Part shown: one piece after another, positions 33,534 to 58,100 of the stretch
How positions within the stretch are numbered: the first letter of the stretch is position 1
Layout of the letters: each line of letters opens with the position of its first letter
NCBI RefSeq assembly: GCF_040436345.1
Contig: NC_133216.1
Span: 21,951,292 to 22,015,291, forward strand
DNA length: 64,000 nucleotides
From: Pagrus major
Taxonomy: Eukaryota > Chordata > Actinopteri > Spariformes > Sparidae
Direction: 5' to 3'
Made by a program: the position numbers and the translations under genes
Notes under the pieces: generated by a model
What the model saw: only the letters and a program-made list of their open reading frames with translations
Told to the model about the DNA's origin: nothing
Databases searched by the model: none

Positions 33534-33584
<51 letters not shown>
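33534..33584. repeat. (CA)n microsatellite
   Basis: About 25 CA units, 95 bases from a GA-rich tract. Confidence 0.98.
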
Positions 33585-33586
<2 letters not shown>

Positions 33587-33677
33587 AGACTCAGGCAGCA
33601 GGTTTGTCCCCTGTACTTTACAGTCTGCTGCAGCAAAGACACAGGGGATTAGTTTATACCTGGCCAGATAGGAGGAT

Positions 33678-33786
33678 GAGAGAGGGAGAGAGAGAGGGAG
33701 AGAGAGAGCGAGAGAGAGAGAGTCACAGAGAAAGAGGTCAGGAGTTATATCAGGGAGTTACAGGAAAAAGAGAGAGAGAGAGAGCA
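33678..33786. repeat. GA-rich purine tract
   Basis: Interrupted (GA)n over ~110 bases; almost all purine on the plus strand. Confidence 0.9.
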
Positions 33787-35274
33787 GGAATCACAAGAAT
33801 GGATATGATTTGTCTGTTTGAATGAATGTACCAAACTGTGAATGGTTGATATCTAAAATTTAACACATCCATGATGAAATTTAATATGTTAGGACAGGAC
33901 CATATTGTTAAAAAAAAAAAAAAAAACGCATGTAATTGCGATTATTTTTGACAGATGTTGTGATTGTGATTTGGGATCAGTGGGAACGTTCACTTTTTCA
34001 TCACAATTTTCCTTTTCACCTTAAAATCATGTTGACGTCACGTTTGTTGGGTCCGTGACAAACAAACATGTTTCTTACATCTGGAGATTTGTAGGCCAGA
34101 GCATCTCTGCAGCAGCACAGTGCGTCACTATAATGCTGTTTTGTCACACATTTGTCATTTTATTAGTTGTCAGCTATTAAATGAATGGATGCTATTTTGA
34201 TAATCAATGAATCGATTTGAGTAGTTTTAAGAAAAAAGGTAAAATGTCTCCAATTCAAGCTTCTTATATGTGAATTTTTGCTGGTTTCTTTACTCCTCTT
34301 TTACAGTTAACTGAATATCTGTGGGTTGTGGACAAAAAAAGACATCTGAGGACTTTATCTCTCGGAAAACAATGATCAACATTTTTCATCATCTCCTGAC
34401 TATTTATAGACCAAACAACTTATTGTTGTCAGTGAAAATAATAGTTGGTCGTAGCCTCATTCAGCCAAGATACTGAGTTTTAACATTTGAAGATATCCAT
34501 TTTGAGACTGCACATACTGTGGAGATTTCTCCACCAAACTCTACACAAGATTGTACAAATTTAAGGGAAATGCAATACCATTTCACAGAGGTATTTTAGA
34601 GTCCATCCAGCTCACATCAGCTCTCTCTCTCACACACACACACACGTGTACCTTTCAATCGATCTGCCGATTGATTGGTGGCGCTGAGGGATGGGCTGAA
34701 TATATAAGAGGATGATGAGAGAGAGAAGCAGTGATCTGTGAGGAGGACGGTAAAATGGTTGAAGTGACTGGGTAACACCCATATTTTCTCCTCACTCAAG
34801 CTCTGCGGCTGTAGCGAACGTGTCAAATACCAAATCAGTTTGAGTTACCCTCCTAATTGTCTCATTCATTGCCATCTCCTCTCCGTTTTTTCAACCTGCC
34901 CACTACCCTCCACCTCATGAAGCGAGCCAATCCCAGTTAAGTTGGTGAGCGATTCAAACACCCTCATTATCACCCTGCCGGCTCTCTGCTCTCTCCGTCT
35001 CAGCCGCCTCACCTGGCTATCACTTCTTATTCTGCATCGCCCTCCTCGTCTCCCCTTCTTTACCAGTGTTAAACACAAACACACACATACGTTTCCCCCA
35101 CAGGACGAGTTGATAGTGACCTTTCTTGTTCTCCGGTGTCTCCCTGGTCTTTAGTCCATTTGAAAAAGCCTCCAGTCTTTTCACTTTTACCACTGACCCC
35201 AAATAGAGGCCGATCCAATTACAGCTCAGACCTCCTAACTGCGCTCCCACAGCACCGTCGCTGTTAGTGCATGT

Positions 35275-35280
<6 letters not shown>

Positions 35281-35308
<28 letters not shown>
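35281..35308. repeat. (GT)n microsatellite
   Basis: About 13 GT units in serpini1 intron 1. Confidence 0.95.
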
Positions 35309-35311
<3 letters not shown>

Positions 35312-38300
35312 TCCCGATACAGAGAAAGAAAAGAGATGCCGTTGAGTGTGTCTTGGCAGAGTGTGGGGAGCAGTCAACCATCTTGCCATGCTGTGCAGGG
35401 GGTCGTTAGATATCATTGGCTCTGAATCAAAGCAGCTATCTGCATGGAAGCTGCCTCTATTCAGATCTTCAGTGCACTTCCTGTCTCCGTCAATCTGTCT
35501 TTACTTGTGTCTCTGTCTCTTTTGCTAATTTTCTACCCACATGTCTTCCTTATTTTTGTTGGTTTTTCTGTCTCTTTTCTTTCTTCTCCCTCTCCGTCTA
35601 TTGAACTGTCTCTATGCCTCTTTATGCCTCTTTATCTCTGTCTTCGCTGTGTTTCTCCCTCTGGGTGTCTCTGTTAGCAGGGATTAATAAAGGGTTGTTA
35701 ACCTCTGTTTGCCCTCTGTGGAGTGTACAGTGAGCATCCTGGGACTTCAGGCGGGCTCCATAGCACGTTATGTCATTTTCTAACAAGGGGCTGAATGAGC
35801 TAAGGCACTGAGCTGAAGATGGGCTGTAGATAGTTTTTTTTTTTTTTACATCCTTTTTAAGGCAGAAATTCTTACTGTAGCTGCTAAGCTAAAAGTGTTA
35901 GCACGCACCCCCCTCTGAAGAGGATACACGATCTCGACCGCACATCGAGGTTGTAAATAACGTCTGTTCAAATCAATTTGGGATCTCTGGGCTTCTGGAG
36001 ACTCATGATGCTTTGGGTAATTTTTTTTAAGGTATTAAATCAAGTCCCCATCTGCTTCAGTTGTTTAAGGGAATTCTGCAACACGGTTTTGCTGTGAAGC
36101 TCCAGAAATGTTTTATTAACTACAAAACTTCGAGCATGGGGGTGAATAGATAATGATGATGATGATTTTTCATTTTTGTGTGAACTTTTCCTTTAAGTCT
36201 TAAATCACATATATCAAAAATATGGCATCATATTATGGCAGAAACTGTATGAGTTAATCAAGAAACAACTTAATCTTATTTTTGATTTCTTAGCAGTCAC
36301 TGACCTCTAGTTTAAGCATGGTAAATAATTGGCTGATACTCAGCACAGTGTCCAGTACCGGTGCTTTGTTTCATTTAATGGGTTGTTTGTGTTTAACAAG
36401 TGCTAATAGACTGTTGCTTCATGCTAGGCTACAGCAAGCACCACAAATCCCGTGTATGAACGTTGTTGTGGATGTGCCTAAAATGCAGATGTATACTTAT
36501 TAGTACTGTATAATTGCAGATATTCAGCTCTGGGCCTCTGTGTATTACAGCACATATCTCATGTTGCCTTTTGAATTAATGAAAAAATAATCTATAACAC
36601 ATTACACACTTGATTATATAATTTCCTATGCACGAGGAGATTGAATTAATGGAATCGGCCTATTTATAAATGAAATGCTTTAAATGAGACAATCCTAAAG
36701 TTATTGGAGAGACAATTTCTACTTAACAAGATGATGCTGAGTGTTCCTCCTCAGATTTTACTGTCCACAGGAATCTGATCACTGATCTCAACTCAAACTT
36801 GACTAATCCAAAATAATGTCTATCTTCGCTGTGAAGAAGCTTTTCTGATGTGAATAATCAGAACCAGAAACTGGTATGAAAGTAATCACTGACGGCTGAT
36901 TACTTTAATTTAGCCTCACCTTTCATTCCTTTAGCATTCCTTTTTCACAGCCCACATTTTGACATGTCACAGTATGAAAAGCACAAGTGTAAATAAGGAA
37001 ATTAATCCCGGCTGAATTTCATTCAGCTGATTCAGTTTCAGGGTCCTTTTGTCATGCACACTGGCTCACTGTCACCCTGTCATGACTTTTACTGGGACAC
37101 TCGAACAGCACGTAGTAACACTGCTTTTACTGGCATGACAAGCCACAATGTCTGCTGTGAAAAAGGTCTACTGTAAGAGAGCCTTGTTAATGTAACATGA
37201 GCGCTTTTCACAGAAACACCGAGAAATTACTGTCACAAGCATTTAAGTGATGCTTTGGGTCTGCAAGTACGTAGACGGCCTATTTTGCTGTTGGTTTGAC
37301 CTTCAGGCTTATTTGGGGAATTTGATTGTGAGATTAATTAAAAAGTAATTCACTGAGGTTGATTTGCTGACACTCTCCAGTTTTATATTTGTCATTGACA
37401 CACCTGTGTGATTATGGCATCAGTAATCATTGCGTTGCGGACTGCTTTTAAAGACGTTAAACCACAGAGGAGTTTGTTTCATATATACAACATACATGGT
37501 GTGAAATATTATAACAGTGATTACAAAATCATGTTTAATCAAGTGGCACTCAACTTACCTTTTTCACTAGCACAGTGGTGGATTTTACGTCAGCCTGATA
37601 TACAGTTATCATTCACCTGTTAATGAAAAATAATTCTGACCAAATTTCCCATCATCCCTCTGGATTTTGAGGTACTACCATCACACAGATGTACTGTACG
37701 CTGTAATGCACGATAGGGCTATCCAATCATGCATGTCAGGGGCGTGAGCAGAACAAACAACTTGATTGATGAATTGTATCCACTTTATTGGGCTCAGTAA
37801 TGGAAGTCCACACCTCCTAGTGGACTTGAGTGCTTCTTTTCTTCTGTTCTGTCTTTACTGCAGCCTCCCTGTGTACATTTTCTGCTCTGCCTTCGAATCT
37901 TCATATCTGTGGGTGGACAATAGGTGAGAGACGGGTGTCTAACAGAGACACGAGTGATTTGAGATTAATGATGTGAGGTTTTAATCATTTTTAGTGTGAG
38001 TTTCTTCTTGCATTTTACTCTGATTGAGACCAGAATATTATCTCTTAACCGCTAAGTATTAGATATCCAAGTGTATCCAATCCACTTTTATTTATTCACA
38101 CCAAAATTAGCATGTATATGCAGTTTTTTTAAATGTGCGTAAACCTGCTAAAATTAGGCAATTAACATTGACAGCAGATACGTTTTCCATTCTCCTGGGG
38201 TTTTTTTGTGTGTGTTTTTTTTTTTCTTCTGTGTCACATTCGTCATCACAAAGGCCCCAGAAAAACAGCCGCAGATCATATACCTCATCAGACTAGACTA

Positions 38301-41039
38301 GAAGACATTAAACTAAAAAATCACTTTTAATTATTTGCCCAAAATGAAAAAAGCATATCTTTGCAACTACAAGTTCTATATCAAACATCTTGGTACCGAA
38401 ATAAAGTTGTGAGATTTCTGCAGAGGTGTCAGCATCAGTATAGATCTCACCGGGTCAGAGTAAAACGAAGTTGGAACACGGCATAAATAAAATACTTAAT
38501 TTCTGCCTAACAAAATCACAACATCTAGAAAACCACAGCACAACATCTGAACATTCCACCTGTCAGGACAGCAAATTTAGAGAGATTTTAGTTGAGACAT
38601 ATTTAGGCGGAATCTCCAAATGTGCTATTTTAGCTTGTTTTGGCACCATCTGTGCCATTATAGATTTCTCATGTTACAGCCAGTAACGCTCACTCTTACA
38701 TTACACTACAGGTATTCATTCCAGCTTAATACAACTGTTTTTGGCCTTGAATCTGTAGTGTCAGCTTTTAATGGCATATCGTTTGCCTGGAACATTATGA
38801 TCGGTTGTGCCAGCTTCGTGTGCATGCACCGATTTCGTTGCTTTTGCTTTAGATGCTTGGTGTTGGAATCGTGCTCTGTCTTAGTAAAAATGGTAATGAT
38901 GTGCTTTTAGCACCAGTTAAGTGGGTATGCTGCATGATTATGTTGCTACATGATTAGCATGCCCTTTAATGGTGTGTTGTGTAATATGACACCCGCCCTG
39001 TTGAGAGTTGCACATCCGATCAATCAGGTAGCTGGAAAGGCTCAGTAAGTGACACAGAAGCCACTAACGGTGGTTACTTTTTTAATTTTAGTAGTGTTTA
39101 GTATTAGTTTTTATTTTATCTTATTTTACTATTTCATTTATTTATCTATTTATGTTTTACTTATTTAAGGGCAGAGTTCTAAAAAAGGACGATATATAAA
39201 AAGCAGCTGCTATGGCGCCTCCAAGGGAAACGTGAAACTCATAAATGATAATCGGACTCCATTATCTGTGTGCTGCAAAACTAACTCAGACATATTCATG
39301 GTGAAATCGCGCCAGATTACGGTGCAGTTTTTAACAGAGCGTCCATCACAGAAATTTAAGGTTTTGCAGGGCCACAGATAATCACAGCCATCACTCTGCA
39401 GTTTATTACCCGAGGGGTAGGCCTTGATGAAATGGGATGTTAGCCCTTTCACAGAATTCGTCCAAAGCACCTCTGAGCTTCAGCACTTTGGAAGTGTGCT
39501 CGGCGCCTAAGTGAACCAGCGTGCTGTGATTTGAGCTGAAGCAAGAGTTGTGGATTTAAGAGGGAGATACTGTTGGAGGGGGACTTTGCTCTTTGCTGCA
39601 GCTCTTTAGTGAGGATGAAGAGCGGGAGCCTGCCTTGTTTTTGCAAAATTACTGAGTGCAGTCAGTGCACTGCATGCGCGTCTGGGGAGTGTGCGTGTTT
39701 GTAGCAGACGATGTCAGAGAGCGCCATGACTGACAGAACTGGAGCTGGTGTGAGGAGTTCTCGCGGAGAGAAGGGTTATGGGAGGCAGGAAATGCTGAGT
39801 AGTGTGAAAAAAGGAAAGAGTTTATCTTCCTACATGGAAGGAGGAAGATATCTTTTAAGGGTAAAATTTCTCTCTGTCAGCTCGGGAAAACGAAAAATGT
39901 CCATCACTCGCAGTTGCCTTGGTAACCTTGGCTTAGAAGTGTATGTGGAAATGTGTACTTCAAAGTGTGTGCGTGAGGATGTCCATGTTTAATAAATTCC
40001 CCTGACCTCCGAAGCATGCCGTCTCAAGGTGTTGGGTTTAAATGGCAGTAAGGATTAACGTGCATGCCGTGGATTTGGGTGACGTCACGTTTTAATTGTC
40101 GAAATGTCAACTGCCGATCTATTCTGTCTGAGAATTAGGATTACACAGAGAGATTAGAGGCTGCTTTTAAAGGCCAGTGAGTTTAATTGCATGGAATTAA
40201 TCAAGTTGTCAGGATTAAACTCTTGCAACTTAAACCATGAGCGATTTTCTGACATATTCGGTTCCGTTAGTCACGAGAGAGCATTCTACAGCTGGGTGCT
40301 GGGTTTCCCCGCTCACCTGGGAACCCCACCTAAGCAGACCGGAGCCAAAGTTGGGCTCATTGTCACCAACGGCCGAACTGGCAAAGTGTGGGATCCTCTT
40401 GCAGACAGCGTGCCACAACTCAAAAGGTCAGAATGGTGTCACCGTTACACGTAACAGCCAGCCACCCATGGTGTTATTATCCAGACACACACAGGTGCAC
40501 ACACAGCGATGCTCCACTCCACTTTCCCTGGCTTAACTGCATGGCTGGGTCTTTCCTTACAGAGAGCAGGGCTGTCTCTCTCCGAAAAGTTCAGCTCCCA
40601 CAGCTCAGAAGGTCAGGAACATTACCGCCATTTACATCTCTGCCAGCCGCCCCCTCCTTTCCCTCAGCCCTTCTGACTCTCTCTCTCTCTTTCTCTGCAA
40701 TGTCTGACTCACAGCACGACACGTGAGGGCAGGTGAACACACGTGACTAAACAGTATATTAACAGCGGTGCATCAGTTATGTGCTTACGAGCATCATTTG
40801 ATTTGTTTGGGGTTTTTTTGTTGTTGTTTAAATCTATCTAGTTAAAGTCGTTAACACTGCAAGGCTGTCTGCCAGGTCTTAACCACAACTTGATGCACTC
40901 GTCTGACTATGAATGAGTCAAATCTAACTTATTATATGATCAGATTCATTATTTTACAGTAATTCTATCAAATGATTTAATTCAATTTATCATATTCGAA
41001 TTTCCTTTTTGGACGTGATGAATGGACACATTGAGCAAC

Positions 41040-41345
41040 TAGAACCTACCTCCACCAACGTACAGCAGCCCCCTTTAATTCAATTAAGCCTAATTCATTA
41101 TAAAAAACAACATTGAAATCTGCTAGATCCACATCAAAAGTACTCATTCATAGATATCAGCCACCTAAATTCGCCTGATCCTTCTTGAAGATCCATGCGT
41201 TTTTCCCTGCGAAATTGTCAAAAATTTCTAAAATCTCCTGTTAAAAAAGGGAAGGAAATATTCCTGGTTCTGTCTCTAACCGGATCCACACCAAAAGTTA
41301 ATAGGGTCTTTTCTGGGCCGAGACCCATCCTTCATCCTAGTTAAC
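41040..41345 (-). repeat. Interspersed repeat, minus-strand copy
   Basis: Read on the minus strand, it has gaccctattaac-ttttggtg-ggatcc, atttttgacaatttcgcagg, catggatctt, gaatttaggtggctgatatc and a final ggtggaggtag. The same order is found at 47216-48095 on the plus strand. I recognise it as a frequent teleost repeat, perhaps the 3' part of an RTE-type LINE; class unverified. Confidence 0.7.
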
Positions 41346-42624
41346 ATGAACCATCTTCATCCTTTTAAATATGACAAAGGTCACCAGATCGCATTAAAAA
41401 AGTTCAGTGCAAAACTCCCCAAAGATGTTCTTTATATTTTGGTACACAAACAAAAAAAAGTGAATGTGCCATGTGACTCCATCTCCCGTGAAGAAACTTT
41501 AAAAATAAAATTCCATTTCCAGACTCAAGTGGATGCAAATCCAGCTGACAGTTTGGTCAGTGTCATGCTTGTCAAAAGCAGTTTGTCAGAGAACTTATAG
41601 ATGGAGAACAAACAAGATGAGATCATTTTTGTCAGTTTAGGAGGACATGAAGTGGAAGTGACGTGTTATGCAAGAGAATGAGGAATGATGCTTCAAATCT
41701 GATAATCTAGATGCATTTCATTGTCATTGTATAGCATATATTTTTCAAGGTTATATAATTTCCTAATAAAGCTGGGAACTTAGTGATTGCTGGGAAATAT
41801 TTTTAGCCACAAACAAGGTGGTTGCAAAGTGTCGATATTTGACTCAAAATATATAACTATTTTTCAGAATCGCTTCAAAGTTTCAATATGCAAGATTGTT
41901 TTGATGTTATGACGTCTGTGTATATTGTTGCAGAGATTCTCTACTGAAGATAGCATGCTAATCAGCTAGCCCCAGGCCATCAAGGTCCAAAGCTCCTGAA
42001 CTAGTGATGTAAACACCAACACTCCCGACTGTCCACTAATTAATTGATAGCAGACGGACAAAAAAAAGTAAAAACTGCTGAAATGGGTCACCAAATATAC
42101 TTGGACAGCCGTTAATATACCTGGGCAGCACTGCCAAAGTAAAGTCTATGTGTGGGAAACACTGTGGGATCGTGTCAAAAGAAACAACAGTGTGGCTCCC
42201 TGATGGTGTTTTTAAGTCCACGGCACAATGGCCACATAGGCACACAACACTACGATCAATTCATTGATGGTTTTGGTCTTTTTAATGGAATTTGCTGACA
42301 ATAATATCACAAGGCTAATCCTTTAATGGATTTGACATTAACACAGTTTGGAGGGAGAATTGCTTGTCACATGCCAGAGCACAGCAGAGGAGCACAACAG
42401 GATGGGGGCACTAATTTTCTGGCTGCTGCCCATTGTTGTTGTAGTTGACACTCAGGTACATTGTGAGCACAGTCACCTGTCATCCCACACATACAGTAGC
42501 AGCCAGCAGATTCCAGCGCTGCATGGGACTGCTAATAGAGTCCTGTATGATGACAACAGCACAGCAGAGAGGCAAACAACAAAACAAATGTGTTATTTCA
42601 CACTTCATCACTGTCTCTCGAAAT

Positions 42625-42626
<2 letters not shown>

Positions 42627-42690
<64 letters not shown>
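42627..42690. repeat. (CT)n microsatellite
   Basis: About 32 CT units in serpini1 intron 1. Confidence 0.98.
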
Positions 42691-42692
<2 letters not shown>

Positions 42693-43209
42693 ATGCTATA
42701 TATCATTGACTCTCAGTCTTTTTTTGTTTGGGCAGCAGAAAAACAATGTTGCCTGGCAACAACGGCACCAGAGAGATGGCGCAGTGTGTGTGTACACTCC
42801 TTGTCATTTAAAAAGATATAAAGGGAGGGTTAAAGAGACAGGAAAGGTAGGAAAGTAGAGAGACAGGAGGGAGGAGGAGAGCGGTGAAGATAGATGTAAC
42901 ATTTGGACGACAGGAAGATGAGGAAAAAGAAGGCGAGAAGTGTGGAGGAAGGAGGATTGGGGGGAAGTAAAGGCCTCTTCCCTCATCAGTCATTCAGCAC
43001 ATACAGTCAGAAACTCGTCCGCTCTCATACAAAGGCTCAAACACACACTCACGCACAGAGTGAAGCAGATTTTGAAGAAAAGAAGCTGATTTAACTGGAG
43101 ATGATAAGAACGGCCATAAAATATGTATGAGCTCATTTAGCAGATGTGCTCTGAACATCAATACTGACTGCAGTCGGCGGTACGGCTGTAGTTACCACAC
43201 ATTCCCGTT

Positions 43210-43970
43210 GTTTATAGACTCGTCTCACTGCCTCTCATTCCCTCTATCTCTCTCTCCATCTCCTTCTGTCTGTCATTTCTGTAACAACTGGTTTTAACTC
43301 TTACAGTGAATATCTCTTCCATGACCCACTGCCCTTTCATCTGAATCCATTTGAGTCTGTGCCTTTTTTTTTCTATCTAATCTCATTCTGCAGCACCATT
43401 TAAGCAGTTTTCCAGCATCTTTATGATAATAGAGTCCTTTTCTTCACCTCTGCTAACAAGTAGGAATTGTTACCGGCTGTTTTTTTTTTTTTGTTGTTCC
43501 TTTTAAATTGGCAGTATGATAGACTGATGGTTGTTTTCTTCCTCTCTCCTATGCTCTCTTTTCGTCATCCCACATCGCTGCTGCTCCCCCTACTTTCATC
43601 TCTGTCTCCCTCCCTTCCAAAATCCTCTTGTCCTTCATCTCCTTTTCTCCCTGACGCAATAATCTTCTCTACCTTTATCTCTCTCCCTCCCTCTCCTCTC
43701 AGCAATCCTCTTCTCTCTGCCTTCACCTCTCCGTCCTTTTCCAGAATCTTCCTTCTCTACTTTTGGCTCTGTTCCCTCCCCAAATCATTTTCTCTCTTTC
43801 ATCTTGTCTTCACTCCATCATCTGTTTTCCTTCCTTCCACACCTCTCTGGCTGCCCATCCACCTCCCATCTCTCCAATCACTCATTTCCTGTTCCTTAAC
43901 CCCCCGATCCATCCATCTTTTTCTCCCATTCCATCACCACATTAAATGTCTCTTGTTTTTCTTTGGCTCA
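43210..43970 (+). repeat. Long pyrimidine-rich tract before the serpini1 start exon
   Basis: For about 750 bases the plus strand is dominated by C and T (ctccctccctctcct and similar), ending at the acceptor at 43971. The long open frames within it are products of composition, not genes. Confidence 0.7.
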
Positions 43971-43992
43971 GCTCTCTGTGGTCTGTGCTGCG

Positions 43993-54238
<10,246 letters not shown>

Positions 54239-55110
54239 CCACAGCGTGAGGCCAATCAGATCCTGACGTAATAAAAAAACGCTACCTGTCCTCTATCGCC
54301 ATCTTCAGCTGTGTTTTATACTCTTGAAAAAAAGAAAAGATATAAACTGAATATTATACGGATATATTATATATTGAAATATGACATACGACATCTAATG
54401 TGACTGTGTTTTGATACTGGAAGCTTTAAACTCTTGGATACAGACATGTCGGACAAGGAAGTTGTAAATATTCTCCAGTGAAAGATTGTTTGTATATGAG
54501 AAGGACGAACACATGATATGTAATCCACGCACAACCCCTTTAAGTTCAGCAGCTTCACACTCACTTGCGCCCACACACGATGCACAGAAACAGATTTCTC
54601 TCCACTTCGTCAAAAAAACAACCACTTTCTCACTCCGGAAACCGTATGTGTCACACTGTAAGTTTCACACTTTAATTACATCTCTGTACATTTGACGTTG
54701 TGTTCTATATATACATATATATGCTCAGTATTTATTGCAGAACAAACATGTGCAAACATTTTCTCCTTATACGATGAATCTTAGTAATATATCCGCTCCA
54801 GACAGTATTCCAGTCATTTTTTTTTTTTTTTACACTGTAGGCACATGGCTAATCTGCTGATGAACTAATATGCCTTATCACATCTGAGTGGTCGATTAAG
54901 AACCAGTTGGGCATCTCACAGGTGAGCAGAGGGGACTGCGTAACTAAGGCGGGTTGCTATAGAGACGGACTGGAGCATGCAGGCGCACTGTAAAAGATCT
55001 GCTGCACCGTTTTGGATGTACATACATACAGGGAGAAACAGTAACACCAGCTGTATTCAGTCTTTTACTCAATAAAAACATGAATGTGTTCCCATTAAAA
55101 AAAAAAAACT
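54239..55110 (+). other. serpini1: serpini1 3'UTR and polyadenylation signal
   Basis: This A+T-rich sequence follows the stop codon. AATAAA occurs at 55071-55076 and is followed by GT-rich sequence near 55112, the usual arrangement for cleavage. Another AATAAA at about 54270 could give a very short 3'UTR. The end is inferred. Confidence 0.6.
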
Positions 55111-58100
55111 GTGTCCTTCTCTATGTGGCGGTTGTCTTTATCTGGTTGAATGTGTTTTTAAATGTAAGCTGTGTCCAGTTTATATGGGCCATCCACGGCA
55201 TTTAAGAAGTCATCAACACTTCCTATCCCTAAAATAAATCTATATGTAGAAGAATGTAAATACATTATCTTGTGGCTCATAGATAAATAGTGTAAAGTAT
55301 ATACTCTATGTGCATGTCAACTCGAGTAGACGATCCAGTTGGGGGATAAAATTCATGATGCTGCATAAAAATATTTCCTCTCATTTGTTAACTAACAGTT
55401 CAGAACATGTTCAACTAATTGTGCTTTTAAAAAGTGATGGGGACATCCCCAGCATCCCCAGTGTAAAAAACAGCTGTGGACAAACTCTCTTAGTTAGTTA
55501 GACTCTTAGTTTATTGAAATGTGAGTTTGATTGATTTCTTGCAATTATCTCAATATAGACCCACATCAATCATCAGTTACGGGGTTACTTTCTAAAAGAA
55601 TTACAATTATTTAGAGGTGAAAAATGCAGATCGTCAGAAAAATCCAAACCGAAGTAGTCGTTGGTAGAGTTAAAAGTCTTTTCTGACTTCACTTCCTTTT
55701 AAATGTTCATTAAAAATCTCCCTTATTTAACATGTTCCACTGAAATCGAACTACTTCCTGGCTGACCCTGAGGTATAACCTGAGCCAACGTATGGGTCAA
55801 ACTTCTGTCAGCAGCTCCTTTACACTGTTCCCTGCCCTGACAGCTATTTCAGGCCTCTGGGGACACCAGCAAGCCACTCACAACTAAGTTTAGACTAAAA
55901 AATGCCACTCAATTGAGTTTACTGCGAAACGTGTCCACTTGTTCACTTGCTTATGTAGGTCTTACAGAGACATCAGTATAAAATTTAGACTGTGTCATAA
56001 CCAGTTAAAAAATTAAAAGTTTCTACCAGCATTATTGACAAAGTTGTGTCCTACTGTAGAAATACTACATATCTTTTCAGTGTCTGAGTCACAGTGCTGC
56101 AGGTACTTTTCATAGAGGCTGAGTGTGCAGCTGTCAGCCTTTTGGGGGGGACGCATCACCGAGCTCTGCCTTCTGCAGGCTGACCAGGAAATGAGTGTTG
56201 ACTGGACCACACTCAATGAGACTCGCACTGTGGGATGTCAAGTCAGGAGTCTCTCCTTGTCAACATCTTCACTTAGTTTGTTTTCCTTTTTGTTTACACC
56301 CAACAGCCTCTAAATTAAGGACACAAGGTGCTGCAAAATTTAAACCTCACTGGATATTGAAGTGTTGCGGGAGGGCAGCCAGACTCTCACATGCTCCCAC
56401 TAATGCAAATTTGCTGGCACAGTACGCCTCACAAAAAGCACATGCACATGTGGAGCACTGTCGACATCAAGTAATTCCTTCCTTGTTGCATAGTGAAGCC
56501 CTTCAGCGCTGCAAGGTGACCCTTGTCCTGAGCCTTCATGTCCAGGAGGAAAGCCTCGACGCTCTAGATGATTTGAAGGAGGTTGACCTCCAGAATCTGC
56601 CTCGTCAAAAAGACAAAAGACTGCTGCATAAAACCCACACAGCATTGCATACAGCGAGTAGTGAGGATAAGCCTATTAACAGGCACAAAATACAATCTTA
56701 ATCAGGACACACTGACGCAAGAGCATCCCTTCAAATCAAGGATGGACCGCCAGCCGGTCACGTCTATTTGAAGTATGCCCAATGTGTCCTCTAGCAGGCC
56801 TTTCACGCGAGAAGATGCTGCTTCTTGGCATAGACTAAATAGACTGTTACAGTTGAACAGCCAACCATAGGGCAGAAGTTGGCTGTTCTACCGTAACTCA
56901 GCTTTCCAGGGCAGACAATGTCCTGCCAAAGCATCTTGGAGTGGTTTCAGACCTGTGGCATCGCCTAGCTACCACACACACACACACACACACACATACA
57001 CACACACACACAAGGAAACAGATCATATCACTAAGCAAGGCAAGGATATACTGTGACCAAGGACAAATGAGACCTGCTGTTGATTCTGATAAATATATAA
57101 AGACTCTTTAGAGGAAAATAAGAGTCAGTATGTTCACGATGTACTAACATTTATAGGAATTCTTTCTATAGAGGAAATATTCTGTCCTGGTGCATCTCAT
57201 GGGTAATCACAGTCACCTTTTTAGAGCAGGTAGCTTAGGATGGTGGGTTTTACATTGCCCAATAGCAGGCAGTTAACTAGACTCAACTTTATTCTAAAAA
57301 TTACAGTATTAACAAATATGAAGTACTGGTATTAAAAAGACTATAAACTGCAGATTTAGTAGTAGGATTTATTCAATGTACTTCAATGCACATACTCAAC
57401 ATTAAAGGAAACATTGCTGACAACAAAGTTAATCTAACATTCCCATCACAACCAACACACCTATTCTTGTCTGTATGTCATTAGCACGGTGATGATGAAA
57501 TATTAAGTGATGAACCTTAATAATTACATCCCCGACAGATGTTCCCTGCCATTATATGAGCGTTTGTGCGGTGCGATGAAAACAAAGACTACAATAAACA
57601 CAAAAAGCTGCTTTGAAGTGTCAACTGCCTTCTCCTATCTTCAGCTGATGGTTTAGGAACACCAATTATCTGCAATGCGATTGTCACACAAGATGAAACA
57701 CATTGTAAAAGAACAAAACAAGTGAAATCACTGAAATAATGAACAGCAAAAACACTATAGTTTACTTCCGCAAACGATAACTCTGTCTTCAAATAACCAG
57801 CAAAGACAATAGAGACAAGTCAGTACAAAGTCAGAGGGAATCATTTCCACGCTCCCCTGCAGTACCAGCGGTTTTCATTTACCTCCATGAAATATCTAAT
57901 AGCTTTTTCATCTCTTCAGTGTGCACAGTGTGTTTCAGTGCTGCAATATCTTTAAACACAACGAGCTGCATTGTTGAGCAACGACAGCCCAAGGGTGTAG
58001 CGAGTTATAATCTAAATTACTTTCACCAGCTGGTATGATAGCTGTGCCTTGTGTCTTCATTGTGCACCACTGACAATCTAAATCAACCTCATCCCTCGTC

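Larger units (their letters stand above)
31779..43971 (+). other. serpini1: serpini1 intron 1 (12.2 kb)
   Basis: The intron has many simple repeats (32346-32424, 33534-33584, 33678-33786, 35281-35308, 42627-42690), a minus-strand interspersed repeat (41040-41345) and a pyrimidine-rich final 750 bases. TAATTA/ATTA-rich stretches occur near 36.5-37.4 kb and 40.1-40.2 kb. No exon was found. Confidence 0.6.

Noticed and set aside
39711..40726. Overlapping ORFs in serpini1 intron 1
   Set aside because: Compositionally ordinary; no domain, no flanking splice sites with consistent phase.
43963..43992. Upstream serpini1 start
   Set aside because: It lacks ATG (uses TTG) and lies across the splice acceptor; ATG at 43993 gives a good signal peptide.
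56195..56701. 168-residue ORF between serpini1 and the LRR gene
   Set aside because: No motif, no splice context, and competing open frames on both strands of similar length.
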